Position numbers and translations under genes: made by a program. DNA of 64,000 nucleotides, from assembly GCA_016785015.1 (NCBI GenBank), contig JADHTJ010000001.1:41028-105027 (forward strand). Direction: 5' to 3'. The first letter of the stretch is position 1. Each line of letters begins with the position of its first letter. The notes beneath the pieces are model-generated. The model did no database searches. It had not been told where the DNA came from and saw only the letters and a list, made by a program, of their open reading frames with translations. The stretch comes from Anaerolineales bacterium (GTDB lineage Bacteria; Chloroflexota; Anaerolineae; Anaerolineales; UBA11858). Below are positions 55,950 through 64,000 of this stretch, in pieces.

Positions 55950-56654
55950 TCATGCCTCCTCAACCGCTTGACGATAAAAGGCCAGTAAATTGTTTGTGGA
56001 TTCCATATCATCTCGCTGAACCGAGGCAACAATCTTACCTCTAGAAAGCACATCGAAACGCGAAGCTAAATCCGCGGTGCGGGCCAGATCGTGAGAGGTC
56101 ATCACCACTGTGCGACCGCGGGCTGCAACTTCCTGCAAGACAGTATCCAACATCACGCTGGCGTCTTGATCCAAACCGGTGTGGGGTTCATCGAAGAGCA
56201 TCACGTCAGGGTCGTGTAAAACAGCACGGCCGATGGCCAATCGTTGCTGCATACCACGCGAGAATGTGCGTACTAAATCACGCCGACGAGCAGCCAAGCC
56301 GACCATTTCCAGCACTTCCGTGATGCGAGGGGGCAGATCGGGGACTGCGTACATGCGTCCATAAAAACGTAAATTTTCCTCGGCAGTCAGATCACCATAC
56401 AATAAAGGCAGGTGCGAAACCACGCCTAATCGACGGCGCACGGAAGAAGCCTGCCCCGGCAAGAAAAACCCAGCGATCTGCACCTCGCCCATCGCCGGGC
56501 GCGATAATGAAGCCAGGATACGCAAAAATGTGGTTTTCCCAGCCCCATTGGGACCGAGCAGTGCCACGAATTCGCCGGATTCAACTTCAAAATCCAGACC
56601 GCGTAGAACTGTCTTGGGGCCAAAGCGCTTAACTAACTTTCGAACGGTAATCAT
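55950..56654 (-). CDS. ccmA: Haem exporter ATP-binding protein CcmA
   Basis: A 234-aa ABC ATPase: Walker A GPNGAGKTT, signature FSRGMQQRLAIGRAVLHDP, Walker B VMLFDEPHTGLD, switch H in MTSHDLART. The family start (MITVRKLVKRFG) lies at 56654, so the 17 earlier codons of the track ORF are rejected. ATP hydrolysis drives release of haem-loaded CcmE. It is directly followed by ccmB. Confidence 0.94.
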   Translation of the reverse strand: MITVRKLVKRFGPKTVLRGLDFEVESGEFVALLGPNGAGKTTFLRILASLSRPAMGEVQIAGFFLPGQASSVRRRLGVVSHLPLLYGDLTAEENLRFYGRMYAVPDLPPRITEVLEMVGLAARRRDLVRTFSRGMQQRLAIGRAVLHDPDVMLFDEPHTGLDQDASVMLDTVLQEVAARGRTVVMTSHDLARTADLASRFDVLSRGKIVASVQRDDMESTNNLLAFYRQAVEEA

Positions 56655-56752
56655 TCGTCGATTGCACCGGAGCTGGGGAGCAAAGGTGGCAGGGTGAAAA
56701 AGCATATTACAGGATCACCCATGCACCCTAACTCACCATGCACCCCGGCTCC

Positions 56753-57136
56753 TTATTTCCTTTTCAAAATCCACGGAGCTGGTCGATGAATCATGTTAAC
56801 CAGTTTTCCAATAATGTGATCGTAAACTTGGCGCAATTCATTCCCGTCTTCCAGTAAAATGTATCCACACTTTACAGAGAAATCTAACCAAGTTTGGGTT
56901 TCGGCAGCTTCTGCTTCAGAATCATTTAGCTTATGAACAAAAGCAGCTTCGTAGCGACGCTTACGCCATGCCTCGGCAATATTGCTACAAACAGAGCGAG
57001 AAGAACGTCGAATCTGGTCAATCAAAGAATATCTTTCTTCCTTAGGGAAATTCTTTGTCACTTCAAATATCCGCATGGCAGCACCAAAAGCCATTTTGTA
57101 AACATCCAATTCTTCATGGCTCTGAATTCTACTCAT
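56753..57136 (-). CDS. Four-helix-bundle (S23/IVS-type) protein inside the ccm operon
   Basis: A 127-aa protein: VYKMAFGAAMRIFEVTKNFPKEERYSL, DQIRRSSRSVCSNIAEAWRKRRY and SEAEAAETQTWLDFSVKCGY. It belongs to the 'four helix bundle' family first seen in 23S rRNA intervening sequences and common as a stand-alone mobile-like gene in Chloroflexota. The function is unknown. It is inserted between the cytochrome c gene and ccmA, where it has no obvious link to cytochrome maturation. Confidence 0.92.
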   Translation of the reverse strand: MSRIQSHEELDVYKMAFGAAMRIFEVTKNFPKEERYSLIDQIRRSSRSVCSNIAEAWRKRRYEAAFVHKLNDSEAEAAETQTWLDFSVKCGYILLEDGNELRQVYDHIIGKLVNMIHRPAPWILKRK

Positions 57137-57172
57137 TCACACATCTCCCATGCTCCCCAGCGCCCATACACC

Positions 57173-59134
57173 CTAGCTACTTACCAATTCGTGCAACCGC
57201 GACTTCAATTCATCCCGGCGTTTGAGATATGCCGCTTCGGGTAAATCGCCAGCCTTATATAGATCATCCAGAGCGATGATGGCATCCATCAATTCTTCTT
57301 GGGTTTCCGCCACTGTTCGGGATTCATCGTCCAAATCATCTGCGTCAACAATATCCCAATCATCATCTTCAATGCGGTTGCGCTGCCACAGGTAAATGCC
57401 TGTGCCAATGAGTACTACGCCCAAAGCGCCCAAGCCGATCATCAAGCTTGTAGTTGTATCGGTACCCGCAGAAGCAGATGTATCTGTGGGCAGCTTTGGC
57501 GTACCTGAAAGAGTGAAGGTCAGAGAATCACCAGCCTTGATGTTGTTGGCATTGTAGGTCCGATATGGGATACCCTGGAAGTCACGCGAGCCGCCATCTT
57601 GGAGCTGGTCGCTCTTCAGTTTGACCCCATCTTCGGGAGCAATGATAATCGCCGCAGCCGCATCCAAGGGAACTGGCAGAGAAATATCGGCCTTTTTCTT
57701 ATCGTAAGGCATCTCAAAAGCGAAGGTAATATCATAAGGTTCGCCGGAGGGACGCACGCTGCCAACGCCAAAGCCGTCTTCGGTTTGGAGTAATCGCAAT
57801 TGCATGCTTTCTTGAACTTCCAAATTGATAGCCCCCTCAGGCAATTCAAACTCAATCACAGGATTATCATCGGGAGCGGCGACTGTTTCTCCGCTCATAT
57901 TTGAGAGCAACACTAATTCAATTACCTGGACAGAGCCGGGATTGATAAAATCGAAGAATACGTGCAAACGCTCAATAGCCAAATTACTGGTATCTGTGGT
58001 CGAGTCGAAAATCATCAAGCTCAAGTCGGCCTCAATATTTTCAGGTGAGACTTGGAAAATATCGGAGCCGTAGGCGACCTGTTCGTGTTCCGTAGTTGCC
58101 AGGAAAACTCGCCCTTCAGGCATGGGGATTTCTTCAAAAAATACGAACCCCTCTTCATTCAATGTGGCAGTTTGGGTAAAGGATTCTTCCATGCCGTCAT
58201 AGCCGTGTAAGATGACATCTGTGCCGACAGGAAGATCGCCTCCGGAGCCATTGACAACTTGAACGAAAACTGTAGAAACTCTCTCGGCAGGATCGGCGGA
58301 TTCAGCAGGAACTTCAGAGGGCGTTTCAGCGGGTTGTGTCGTACTCTCAGAGGATTCTGCCCCCTCAGAGGTCGCGTCTGAAGATTCATCTTCGGGGGTT
58401 GTCACATCCCCCGAGGTTCCCAGTGCTTCGGGAGCAACGAAAGTCAACGAGCGCAAGAAATCCGTCAGGGCCCAACGATCAGCTTCCCCCAAATCTGAAA
58501 AGGCATGCATCTCACCCATCCCTCCGGAGATCGAATCGAAGAGATCAGTCGCCGATTTATAACCCATATAAGCCTGATCAGTGAAATCGATCGGAGAAGA
58601 TGAAAGTTCGCCAGCCTGCGGTCCATCCCCCTGCCCATATTCTCCATGACAAGCCGCACAGTTCTCTTCAAAAAGAGCCTGGCCTTGCGCGAGCACTTCA
58701 TCCGATGTATTCAATGAGAATACATAGGCGATCACATCCCAACGCTGTGGAACTGAGAGACTCTTGAAAGGCGGCATGTAACGCTGGATATTGCCATTGG
58801 CAACCATCAGATACCAATCGGTGGATGTAGCCGTTCGGGAAAGTTCAATGCTGCCAATCGCAGCCACAGGATTGGGGAGATCGTCAGCGTCAGGGCCATC
58901 ACCTAAACCGGTTGATCCATGGCAAGGAGCACATTTTTCAGTATAAATTGATGCACCGCGTGCCGGATCGGGGGGCAATACGGGAAAAACCAACTGCTCG
59001 TTGACTGGTTCGGTTGGAGGCGCAGTTGGCATCTCCGAACCTGGAGGCGGGGTGATATCTTCTGAGAGAGATCCGCATCCAGCAAGGATAAAAACAAAAA
59101 CGAATAAGGCAGTGAATAGAATATTTTTACGCAT
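57173..59134 (-). CDS. Di-haem cytochrome c lipoprotein with C-terminal anchor
   Basis: A 653-aa protein: signal with lipobox LAGC (Cys20), two cytochrome c domains with CAPCH (68-72) and CAACH (159-163), an acidic Ser/Thr/Glu linker (about 240-285), a large beta-rich exported region (285-545), one membrane helix (SLMIGLGALGVVLIGTGIYLW, about 570-590) and a cytoplasmic helical tail (EEELMDAIIALDDLYKAGDLPEAAY). It is thus anchored at both ends. Its place inside the ccm operon suggests a dedicated role in electron supply or a model substrate of the pathway. No clear Shine-Dalgarno box is seen. Confidence 0.9.
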   Translation of the reverse strand: MRKNILFTALFVFVFILAGCGSLSEDITPPPGSEMPTAPPTEPVNEQLVFPVLPPDPARGASIYTEKCAPCHGSTGLGDGPDADDLPNPVAAIGSIELSRTATSTDWYLMVANGNIQRYMPPFKSLSVPQRWDVIAYVFSLNTSDEVLAQGQALFEENCAACHGEYGQGDGPQAGELSSSPIDFTDQAYMGYKSATDLFDSISGGMGEMHAFSDLGEADRWALTDFLRSLTFVAPEALGTSGDVTTPEDESSDATSEGAESSESTTQPAETPSEVPAESADPAERVSTVFVQVVNGSGGDLPVGTDVILHGYDGMEESFTQTATLNEEGFVFFEEIPMPEGRVFLATTEHEQVAYGSDIFQVSPENIEADLSLMIFDSTTDTSNLAIERLHVFFDFINPGSVQVIELVLLSNMSGETVAAPDDNPVIEFELPEGAINLEVQESMQLRLLQTEDGFGVGSVRPSGEPYDITFAFEMPYDKKKADISLPVPLDAAAAIIIAPEDGVKLKSDQLQDGGSRDFQGIPYRTYNANNIKAGDSLTFTLSGTPKLPTDTSASAGTDTTTSLMIGLGALGVVLIGTGIYLWQRNRIEDDDWDIVDADDLDDESRTVAETQEELMDAIIALDDLYKAGDLPEAAYLKRRDELKSRLHELVSS

Positions 59135-59166
59135 AGTTTGTTAGGTTGCGTGTTGTGATTTAAATG

Positions 59167-59649
59167 TTAGGAGAGCGAATTTCCGCACTTTGGACAGAAA
59201 CGGTCTGACTGCACCACTGCGCCGCCGCATTGCGGGCAGAACCCGCTGGATTTCTCCTGGTGTTCCCGGCGACGTGCAGCAATCAGGGTTTCGAGATCAT
59301 CGTCTTGGTTTACCGCACCGGCATTTAGAGCAGTCTCAAGGCGTGCGCTGGTTGAATCGGAAACAGGTTCGTCCTGGTATTCATCAAGCTGTCGCAAAAC
59401 CTCGGCACCGCGTTGAACAAGTTGTTCGCGGCGAAGCGGGTAATCCTCAGCAGGGATCTTCCCCAAGGTATTGTCGAAGTCTAATTCCGAGATAGCATTC
59501 AGAATTCGATCGCGTTCAGCTAATAGAGATGATAATTCCATCCCTAAATGAGCATTCGCCGTGGATGTGCGGTCATAGAAAGGCCGTCCAACATAAAGGG
59601 CTGTGAGCACTAAAACTGCAAGTATAAGAAAAATTGAGCCTATGTCCAT
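59167..59649 (-). CDS. CcmI-like membrane protein with zinc ribbon
   Basis: A 160-aa protein with an N-terminal helix, a coiled coil (LLAERDRILNAISELDFDNTLGKI, PLRREQLVQRGAEVL), and a C-terminal zinc ribbon with FCPQCGG and FCPKCGN. The 'ERD..L.AI.ELDFD...GKI...DY' segment matches CcmI/CycH-type N-terminal halves that hold apocytochrome c near CcmH. The zinc ribbon replaces the TPR part. It is in the ccm operon between cytochrome c and ccmG. Confidence 0.82.
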   Translation of the reverse strand: MDIGSIFLILAVLVLTALYVGRPFYDRTSTANAHLGMELSSLLAERDRILNAISELDFDNTLGKIPAEDYPLRREQLVQRGAEVLRQLDEYQDEPVSDSTSARLETALNAGAVNQDDDLETLIAARRREHQEKSSGFCPQCGGAVVQSDRFCPKCGNSLS

Positions 59650-59656
59650 AGTTTAT

Positions 59657-60226
59657 TTACTGTCCAAGTAATGGATCAATTACCGCAGTGATTTGCAAGA
59701 GTGAGGTAAATGGTCCAATCTGGGTGTGGGTTAGAACACCATCTTGATCGATGATATAGGTTTCGGGAACGCCGCGAATGCGAAAAGATTGCGAGATACG
59801 CGTGCCTAAATCTGCCCCATTCGGATAACTGATGTTGAACTTATTCATATAAACCATTGCTTCGGGTTCAGTATCGACATAATCCACACCCAAGAAAACA
59901 ACATCGCCGCCCTCTTGGTAATATTGCCAGGCAGTTTCCAAATCGGCGGCTTCTTGTTCGCAAGGTTTACACCAGGAAGCCCAGAAATTAAGCACGATCA
60001 CTTTACCGGCTAAATCCGCAGAGTCGATCTCCTGACCATCGAAAGTGGTCAATACAAAGGCAGGTGCTTCCTGACCCGGACCAACTGGTCCTTCTTGAGT
60101 GCGCTTAAGGCCCAATGCCACAATGGTCAATAACACCAATAATCCACCCCAAACAAGCATACGACCCCATTTCGGGCCGGTGTTGGTTTCTTCTTCAGTT
60201 ACAGTCTTTTCTTCAACTTCGGTCAT
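59657..60226 (-). CDS. ccmG: CcmG/TlpA-type thioredoxin
   Basis: A 189-aa membrane-anchored thioredoxin (anchor 22-40) with active site FWASWCKPCEQEA (C86, C89), then cis-Pro region VPETYIIDQDGVL. It reduces apocytochrome cysteines or CcmH before haem attachment. A TTGGAGTGA box precedes the ATG. The position between the CcmI-like and CcmH genes supports the role. Confidence 0.95.
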   Translation of the reverse strand: MTEVEEKTVTEEETNTGPKWGRMLVWGGLLVLLTIVALGLKRTQEGPVGPGQEAPAFVLTTFDGQEIDSADLAGKVIVLNFWASWCKPCEQEAADLETAWQYYQEGGDVVFLGVDYVDTEPEAMVYMNKFNISYPNGADLGTRISQSFRIRGVPETYIIDQDGVLTHTQIGPFTSLLQITAVIDPLLGQ

Positions 60227-60295
60227 AAATCACTCCAAGGGTTCAGTAGTCAGTGATCAGTAACCTGGCTCTGGCTATTGATCGCTGAATTCTGG

Positions 60296-60832
60296 TCACT
60301 GTTCGCTGCGACGCAATTCTTCCTCTAAGCGTGCCACATAATCATCTGTCGGTTTTTCTACATCTTGTGTTGGTTCTTCAACATCCGCATCATCTGGTTC
60401 GATTTGGCGCCAGCTCTGTACACCACGGAAAAGGATATATGCGCCGGCAAGGAAAGCAATCGGCGGCACAACATAAACTAACCAATTGAGTCCTTGGCGA
60501 GGGGGCTCAGCGAGCACACGGGCACCATACTGATCGACGAAATACTGCTTAATTTCATCTTCCGTCCAGCCCTCGTTCAATTTCTCGCGGATCAACGCGC
60601 GCCATTGGGCGCATGCTTGCGTACCGCAGACATCCAGGGGGACATTCTCACAAACCGGGCAATACATCTCTTTGGCAATAGCGTTGACTTCGTTGTCAGT
60701 GGGCGCGATGGGGTCGGTGTCTTGAGCCAATACAAGACTTGGAACGAAGGCTGCAAACACAATGGATACCAGCAGTGCCAAACGAATTGTCAAGTGTGAA
60801 TTGTCAAGTGTGAATTGAAAAAATCGTTTCAT
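60296..60832 (-). CDS. ccmH: CcmH/CycL cytochrome c maturation protein
   Basis: A 178-aa protein with signal (16-36), the CcmH helical domain with MYCPVCENVPLDVCG (C58/C61, and extra C69, C74 in DVCGTQACAQW), then REKLNEGWTEDEIKQYFVDQYG. A C-terminal anchor helix (WLVYVVPPIAFLAGAYILF) and an acidic tail follow. It keeps apocytochrome thiols reduced with CcmG. The second cysteine pair is an additional feature compared with the E. coli LRCLVCQNQ form. Confidence 0.94.
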   Translation of the reverse strand: MKRFFQFTLDNSHLTIRLALLVSIVFAAFVPSLVLAQDTDPIAPTDNEVNAIAKEMYCPVCENVPLDVCGTQACAQWRALIREKLNEGWTEDEIKQYFVDQYGARVLAEPPRQGLNWLVYVVPPIAFLAGAYILFRGVQSWRQIEPDDADVEEPTQDVEKPTDDYVARLEEELRRSEQ

Positions 60833-60888
60833 ACTTTTCTCTCAAATTTCTAAGCCGAATAACGTGTAAACGTTTAACTCCAAACGCG

Positions 60889-62946
60889 TTATGCCTTCAC
60901 CGTCGCAGATACTCGTTTGCGGTTGCGCGCCGGAACGGGATCGGATTCTTTCTCCGGCCAGGCAGCCACCAGCGTACCAAAGATGAACAGCCAGGAGCCT
61001 AACCACATCCATTTGACCAACGGGTTGTGATAAACCTTGAAGGTCGCGTTACTCGTGCTGATCTCTTCCCAGTCCACGAGCAGGATATAGAAATCATCCT
61101 CGATGGTGCTGCGCACGCCGGGGATGGTCATGGGCTGCTGCGAATCATAGAAGAAATCTCTGCGGGGGTACAACTCACCTACAGGCTTGCCATTCTTGTT
61201 GATACTGACCACGGCGCGGGCCACATTGCGGCCATCTGGCGCGTCGAACACTGCCAGCGAGTCGTAGGTCATCGTATATGCGCCCAAAGCCAGAGATTCA
61301 CCCTGGCTCAAAGTTCCCTGCGTTTCACTTTGGAAAATCTCGATACCGATAATACCGATAGCCAGCATGGCCATGCTCAGGTGAATAATATAGCCACCAT
61401 AGCGACGGCGGTTGCGCTTGACCAATGTCCACAAAGCAACGAAGAAATTCTCTCCGTGGCGTTTACCGCGCGCCATAGCTCCGCGCCAATACTCATACAC
61501 AGTGACTGTGATCACCAGGGCTGTCAAGAAGAAGCCGATCAAAGCATAGGGGTTGGTAATTCCTGACACAATGACGGCTACCACTGCAACTACAGAGACA
61601 ATGGCCGGTTTCCAGATGGCGCGCCCCAAGGTTTTGATCGTCGAGTGGCCCCAGGCGGAAAGCGGGGCAATGGCCATCAGAAGGAGCAGCCCGGCAAACA
61701 AAGGGCCGTTGGCGCGCTCGTAGAAAGGCGGGCCGACAGTCACTTTTTGGCCGGTAAAAAGCTCCGAAATCAGCGGGAAGATCACACCCCAGAAGCAAAC
61801 CACTAAAATACCAATAAAGAGTAAATTATTGAGCAGGAACAGTGCCTCGCGCGAGAGCATCGAAGTCATCTCCGTTTTGGCTTTGAGATCATTCCAACGG
61901 TGAAACAATAGACTCAACGATCCGATGAAGGTTATACCAATGAAAGCAAAGAACATAGGACCAATGGCGCTCTGGGCAAAAGCATGCACCGAGGAGAGCA
62001 CTCCCGAGCGGGTCAGGAAAGTGCCGAAGATCACCAAAGAATAGGTCAGGATGACCAATACCATATTCCATTGCTTGAGCATGCCACGTTTTTCCTGGAT
62101 CATCACCGAATGCAAGAACGCTGTCCCTGTCAGCCAGGGCATGAAGGCGGCAATCTCTACGGGGTCCCACCCCCAGTAACCACCCCAGCCAAGCACATCA
62201 TAAGCCCAACGGCCTCCCAACACCAATCCCAGGGAAAGGAACATCCAAGCCCATAAGGTCCAGCGGCGTGTGAGACGGATCCAGCGGTCATCTGTACGCC
62301 CCGTCACCAAAGCAGCGATGGCGAAGGCAAAGGGGATCACAAAGGAAACGAATCCCAGGTACAGCATGGGGGGATGAATGATCATTCCCGGATGCCGCAA
62401 GAGAGGATTCAATCCCTGCCCATCACGGGGGAAAAACAAGGCCGAGCCCGCGGGCTGGAACATTTCTTCAATCACTTGCCCCGAGGGCAACTGCCACAAA
62501 CGGGTGAAGGGATTCTCGACAAATATATTCAGCGATATGAAGAATGCCAGGGTAATCAAAGAAACTACGATCACCCAAGGTAAAAATTCGCGATCGCGGT
62601 CCCATTTTCGCAGGGTCACCGCCGAGGCAAAAGCCGACATCAACCAGGACCAAAATACCAAAGAGCCTGCCTGCCCACCCCACAATGCTGTGATCTTGAG
62701 ATACATAGGCATGCTGCGGCTGGTCACACTGGCAACATATTCGACTTCGTAATGATCGGTGATCAATAAAACGATGATACTCAACGCCGAGAGCGTGAGC
62801 AAAGGAAAGGTCAACAACATGCCGTTGCGGGCGCTATTTACCCAGGCAGGTTTGTTCTGACGAACGCCATAAAAGGACGCTCCGATCCCATACAGGGAAA
62901 CGATAAATGTGATAACTAAAGCGCCATAGCCAAGGTTTGCAATCAT
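60889..62946 (-). CDS. ccmF: Cytochrome c haem lyase CcmF
   Basis: A 685-aa polytopic membrane protein. The WWD haem-handling domain is WGGYWGWDPVEIAAFMPW; the histidines expected around it are seen in LRHPGMIIHPPMLYLG and AFLHSVMI. The C-terminal exported region (GESLALGAYTMTYDSL) precedes a last helix. It attaches haem from CcmE to apocytochrome c with CcmH/I. The CGGAGATTC box supports the start. Confidence 0.96.
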   Translation of the reverse strand: MIANLGYGALVITFIVSLYGIGASFYGVRQNKPAWVNSARNGMLLTFPLLTLSALSIIVLLITDHYEVEYVASVTSRSMPMYLKITALWGGQAGSLVFWSWLMSAFASAVTLRKWDRDREFLPWVIVVSLITLAFFISLNIFVENPFTRLWQLPSGQVIEEMFQPAGSALFFPRDGQGLNPLLRHPGMIIHPPMLYLGFVSFVIPFAFAIAALVTGRTDDRWIRLTRRWTLWAWMFLSLGLVLGGRWAYDVLGWGGYWGWDPVEIAAFMPWLTGTAFLHSVMIQEKRGMLKQWNMVLVILTYSLVIFGTFLTRSGVLSSVHAFAQSAIGPMFFAFIGITFIGSLSLLFHRWNDLKAKTEMTSMLSREALFLLNNLLFIGILVVCFWGVIFPLISELFTGQKVTVGPPFYERANGPLFAGLLLLMAIAPLSAWGHSTIKTLGRAIWKPAIVSVVAVVAVIVSGITNPYALIGFFLTALVITVTVYEYWRGAMARGKRHGENFFVALWTLVKRNRRRYGGYIIHLSMAMLAIGIIGIEIFQSETQGTLSQGESLALGAYTMTYDSLAVFDAPDGRNVARAVVSINKNGKPVGELYPRRDFFYDSQQPMTIPGVRSTIEDDFYILLVDWEEISTSNATFKVYHNPLVKWMWLGSWLFIFGTLVAAWPEKESDPVPARNRKRVSATVKA

Positions 62947-63030
62947 AAAAAGAATCTCCGTCGATAGTAAACAGTGAGCAGTAATCAGTGTCTACCTGCT
63001 GTACACTGTTTACAGATTACTGACTACCGA

Positions 63031-63546
63031 TTAAAGCCCCTCAGCTTGTTCAGGAACTGCTTCTTCGTATTTGGTCGGGCACTTGAGTAGAAGCTCATCA
63101 GCATAGAAGACACCATCGGCGCCTAAGCGACCAGTCATAATAGCCTGGGCTTCATGCTGCAAGAGATCGGGCATAGGGCCTTCGTATACAACTTGCAAAC
63201 GTGAACGGCTGGGGTCTATTACCGCGGCATGCAGTGCCTCGGCCAAACCACCTTCTGCATCAAGTTCTTCGTTATCTCCAGCTACATGGGCAACGAGAAA
63301 AGACAATGTCAAAGTCTCACGTTCATATTCGATTGATTCGCCTACCACTGCGCCTGAAATGCGCAGATCGCGGTCAAGAACTTCATCCCCCTTGGCAACA
63401 ACCTCGTCAATGGTAAGGAAATATTGCGCGCTAGCCTGGGTTGAAGAAGCGATCAAATAGATCACCGCGGCTACGATAAGCGCACCGCCCAAAATGAATT
63501 TCATCCGGTTCGAAGAACCAGTTTGCATCGATGTAGATTCTTGCAT
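63031..63546 (-). CDS. ccmE: CcmE haem chaperone, CxxxY type
   Basis: A 171-aa membrane-anchored OB-fold protein (anchor 16-36; YFLTIDEVVAKGDEVLDRDLRISGAVV). In E. coli the haem-binding residue is His in HDENY; here the same place reads ELLLKCPTKYEE, giving C156-x3-Y160. A cysteine CcmE of this kind is known from Desulfovibrio and archaea. It forms a covalent bond with haem for transfer to CcmF. It is the first gene of the operon (TAGGAGTTAG box). Confidence 0.94.
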   Translation of the reverse strand: MQESTSMQTGSSNRMKFILGGALIVAAVIYLIASSTQASAQYFLTIDEVVAKGDEVLDRDLRISGAVVGESIEYERETLTLSFLVAHVAGDNEELDAEGGLAEALHAAVIDPSRSRLQVVYEGPMPDLLQHEAQAIMTGRLGADGVFYADELLLKCPTKYEEAVPEQAEGL

Positions 63547-63905
63547 TTCTAACTCCTATTTGTAGAAAAGAGAGTATTTACCAATAAAATCTAAACAACT
63601 CTTAAGAATTGGGTAAATCTGCCCGTATATTTTGTCACAATGAGATTAATATACGGTGAGTAAGCAAGGAAAATCCAATTAGTGTATTGAAAAATTAGCC
63701 AAATGTCATCTACTTTGGGGTCAAATTTCATACAAAAAAGAAAGCCAAGCATAATTTATCACCTGGCTCCAAATATTATGAATTTCATCGGCAGATTTAG
63801 AAACCCGCCCCACGTAGGTCAGATCCGCATAGCACCTGACAAACTTTTTTTTTAAAATATACTTAGTACCTTAACAGTGAAAAGTTTGCACAAAAAACAA
63901 GAAAA
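63547..63905. other. AT-rich leader/promoter region of the ccm operon
   Basis: 359 bp without a gene, distinctly AT-rich, lying upstream of ccmE and downstream of the partial gene at the window edge. It should hold the ccm promoter. A run TTTTTTTTTAAAA near 63846-63858 could be a terminator tail for the edge gene, but no clean stem precedes it. Confidence 0.5.
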
Positions 63906-64000
63906 TCAGACCTGATCAAGATGAGCAAGGGCTAATTCAGGGATGACCACCATCTCACGCAGTTTCAACGCCATCACGAGCGCCTGACGGCCAAACTCAG
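63906..64000 (-). CDS. C-terminal end of an unidentified protein (cut by window edge)
   Basis: On the minus strand the last 30 codons read EFGRQALVMALKLREMVV, then IPELALAHLDQV and TGA (63906-63908). Composition and codon use look like real coding sequence, in contrast to the AT-rich spacer that follows. Too little is visible to name a family; the rest lies beyond 64000. It was too short for the ORF track. Confidence 0.6.
   Translation of the reverse strand, partial: EFGRQALVMALKLREMVVIPELALAHLDQV

Noticed and set aside
1-64000. tRNA, rRNA or CRISPR arrays
   Set aside because: No cloverleaf-like sequences with tRNA T-loop/CCA context, no rRNA segments and no regularly spaced direct repeats were found by eye in the intergenic regions.

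Overview
The window looks like a chromosome segment of a mesophilic Chloroflexota bacterium, most likely class Anaerolineae. This is inferred from gene content: an Aap-type amino-acid transporter, a tyrosine phenol-lyase/tryptophanase, FhaA-like FHA proteins, a system I cytochrome c maturation operon whose CcmE carries a cysteine, and many Thr/Pro-rich or beta-propeller lipoproteins. The DNA is of middling GC content. Intergenic space is crowded with palindromic repeats. I saw no rRNA, tRNA, CRISPR array or transposase gene.

Layout. 0-9 kb holds general metabolism: the end of an amino-acid permease and its ATPase, a one-polypeptide LysA-DapF fusion, a decayed dapF fragment, glyA, and an Lrp regulator beside a tyrosine phenol-lyase. 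9-13 kb holds small membrane proteins and a NarL/ComP-type two-component pair. 13-25 kb is an almost entirely minus-strand run of membrane proteins with a di-haem cytochrome c, a CyoE/CtaB-type prenyltransferase, a formylglycine-enzyme-like lipoprotein and a 12-helix histidine-rich protein that resembles a very divergent haem-copper oxidase subunit I. Two related 7-helix proteins bracket the core of this run. 25-29 kb is a plus-strand CheB / CheR-PAS / PAS signalling island between repeats. 29-37 kb has three paralogous small Cys-rich lipoproteins, a membrane copper-chaperone-like protein, a cupin, two polytopic membrane proteins and three Crp/Fnr regulators.

37-41 kb carries two opine-dehydrogenase-like enzymes and a mandelate racemase/muconate lactonising-type epimerase. 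41-48 kb carries an FG-GAP lipoprotein, a two-component pair translationally coupled to a lone fumarase beta subunit, MTA phosphorylase and three FHA proteins. 48-54 kb carries archease-RtcB (RNA repair), a BrnT/BrnA toxin-antitoxin pair, a diguanylate cyclase response regulator, a conserved protein of unknown function and an SH3-like lipoprotein. 54-63.5 kb is a nearly complete ccm operon with a di-haem cytochrome c lipoprotein, interrupted by a four-helix-bundle gene.

Most interesting points. (1) Five 16-bp palindromes at 25-36 kb sit at the same distance, 29 nt from dyad centre to the -10 hexamer. This is the class II Crp/Fnr geometry (about -41.5), and it defines a candidate regulon covering the unknown membrane proteins, lipoproteins and cupin. 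(2) The 12-helix protein has GHxH motifs in predicted helices 6 and 10, exactly 150 residues apart, but no HPEVY or HH copper-site motif. With the cytochrome c, CyoE and copper-binding neighbours it suggests an undescribed respiratory or NO/O2-related module. (3) The DapF half of the LysA-DapF fusion has serine in place of both catalytic cysteines. (4) The CcmE is of the CxxxY type. (5) Several palindromic repeat families occur, including a 123-bp element and a 144-bp element present at exactly equal lengths in two places each.
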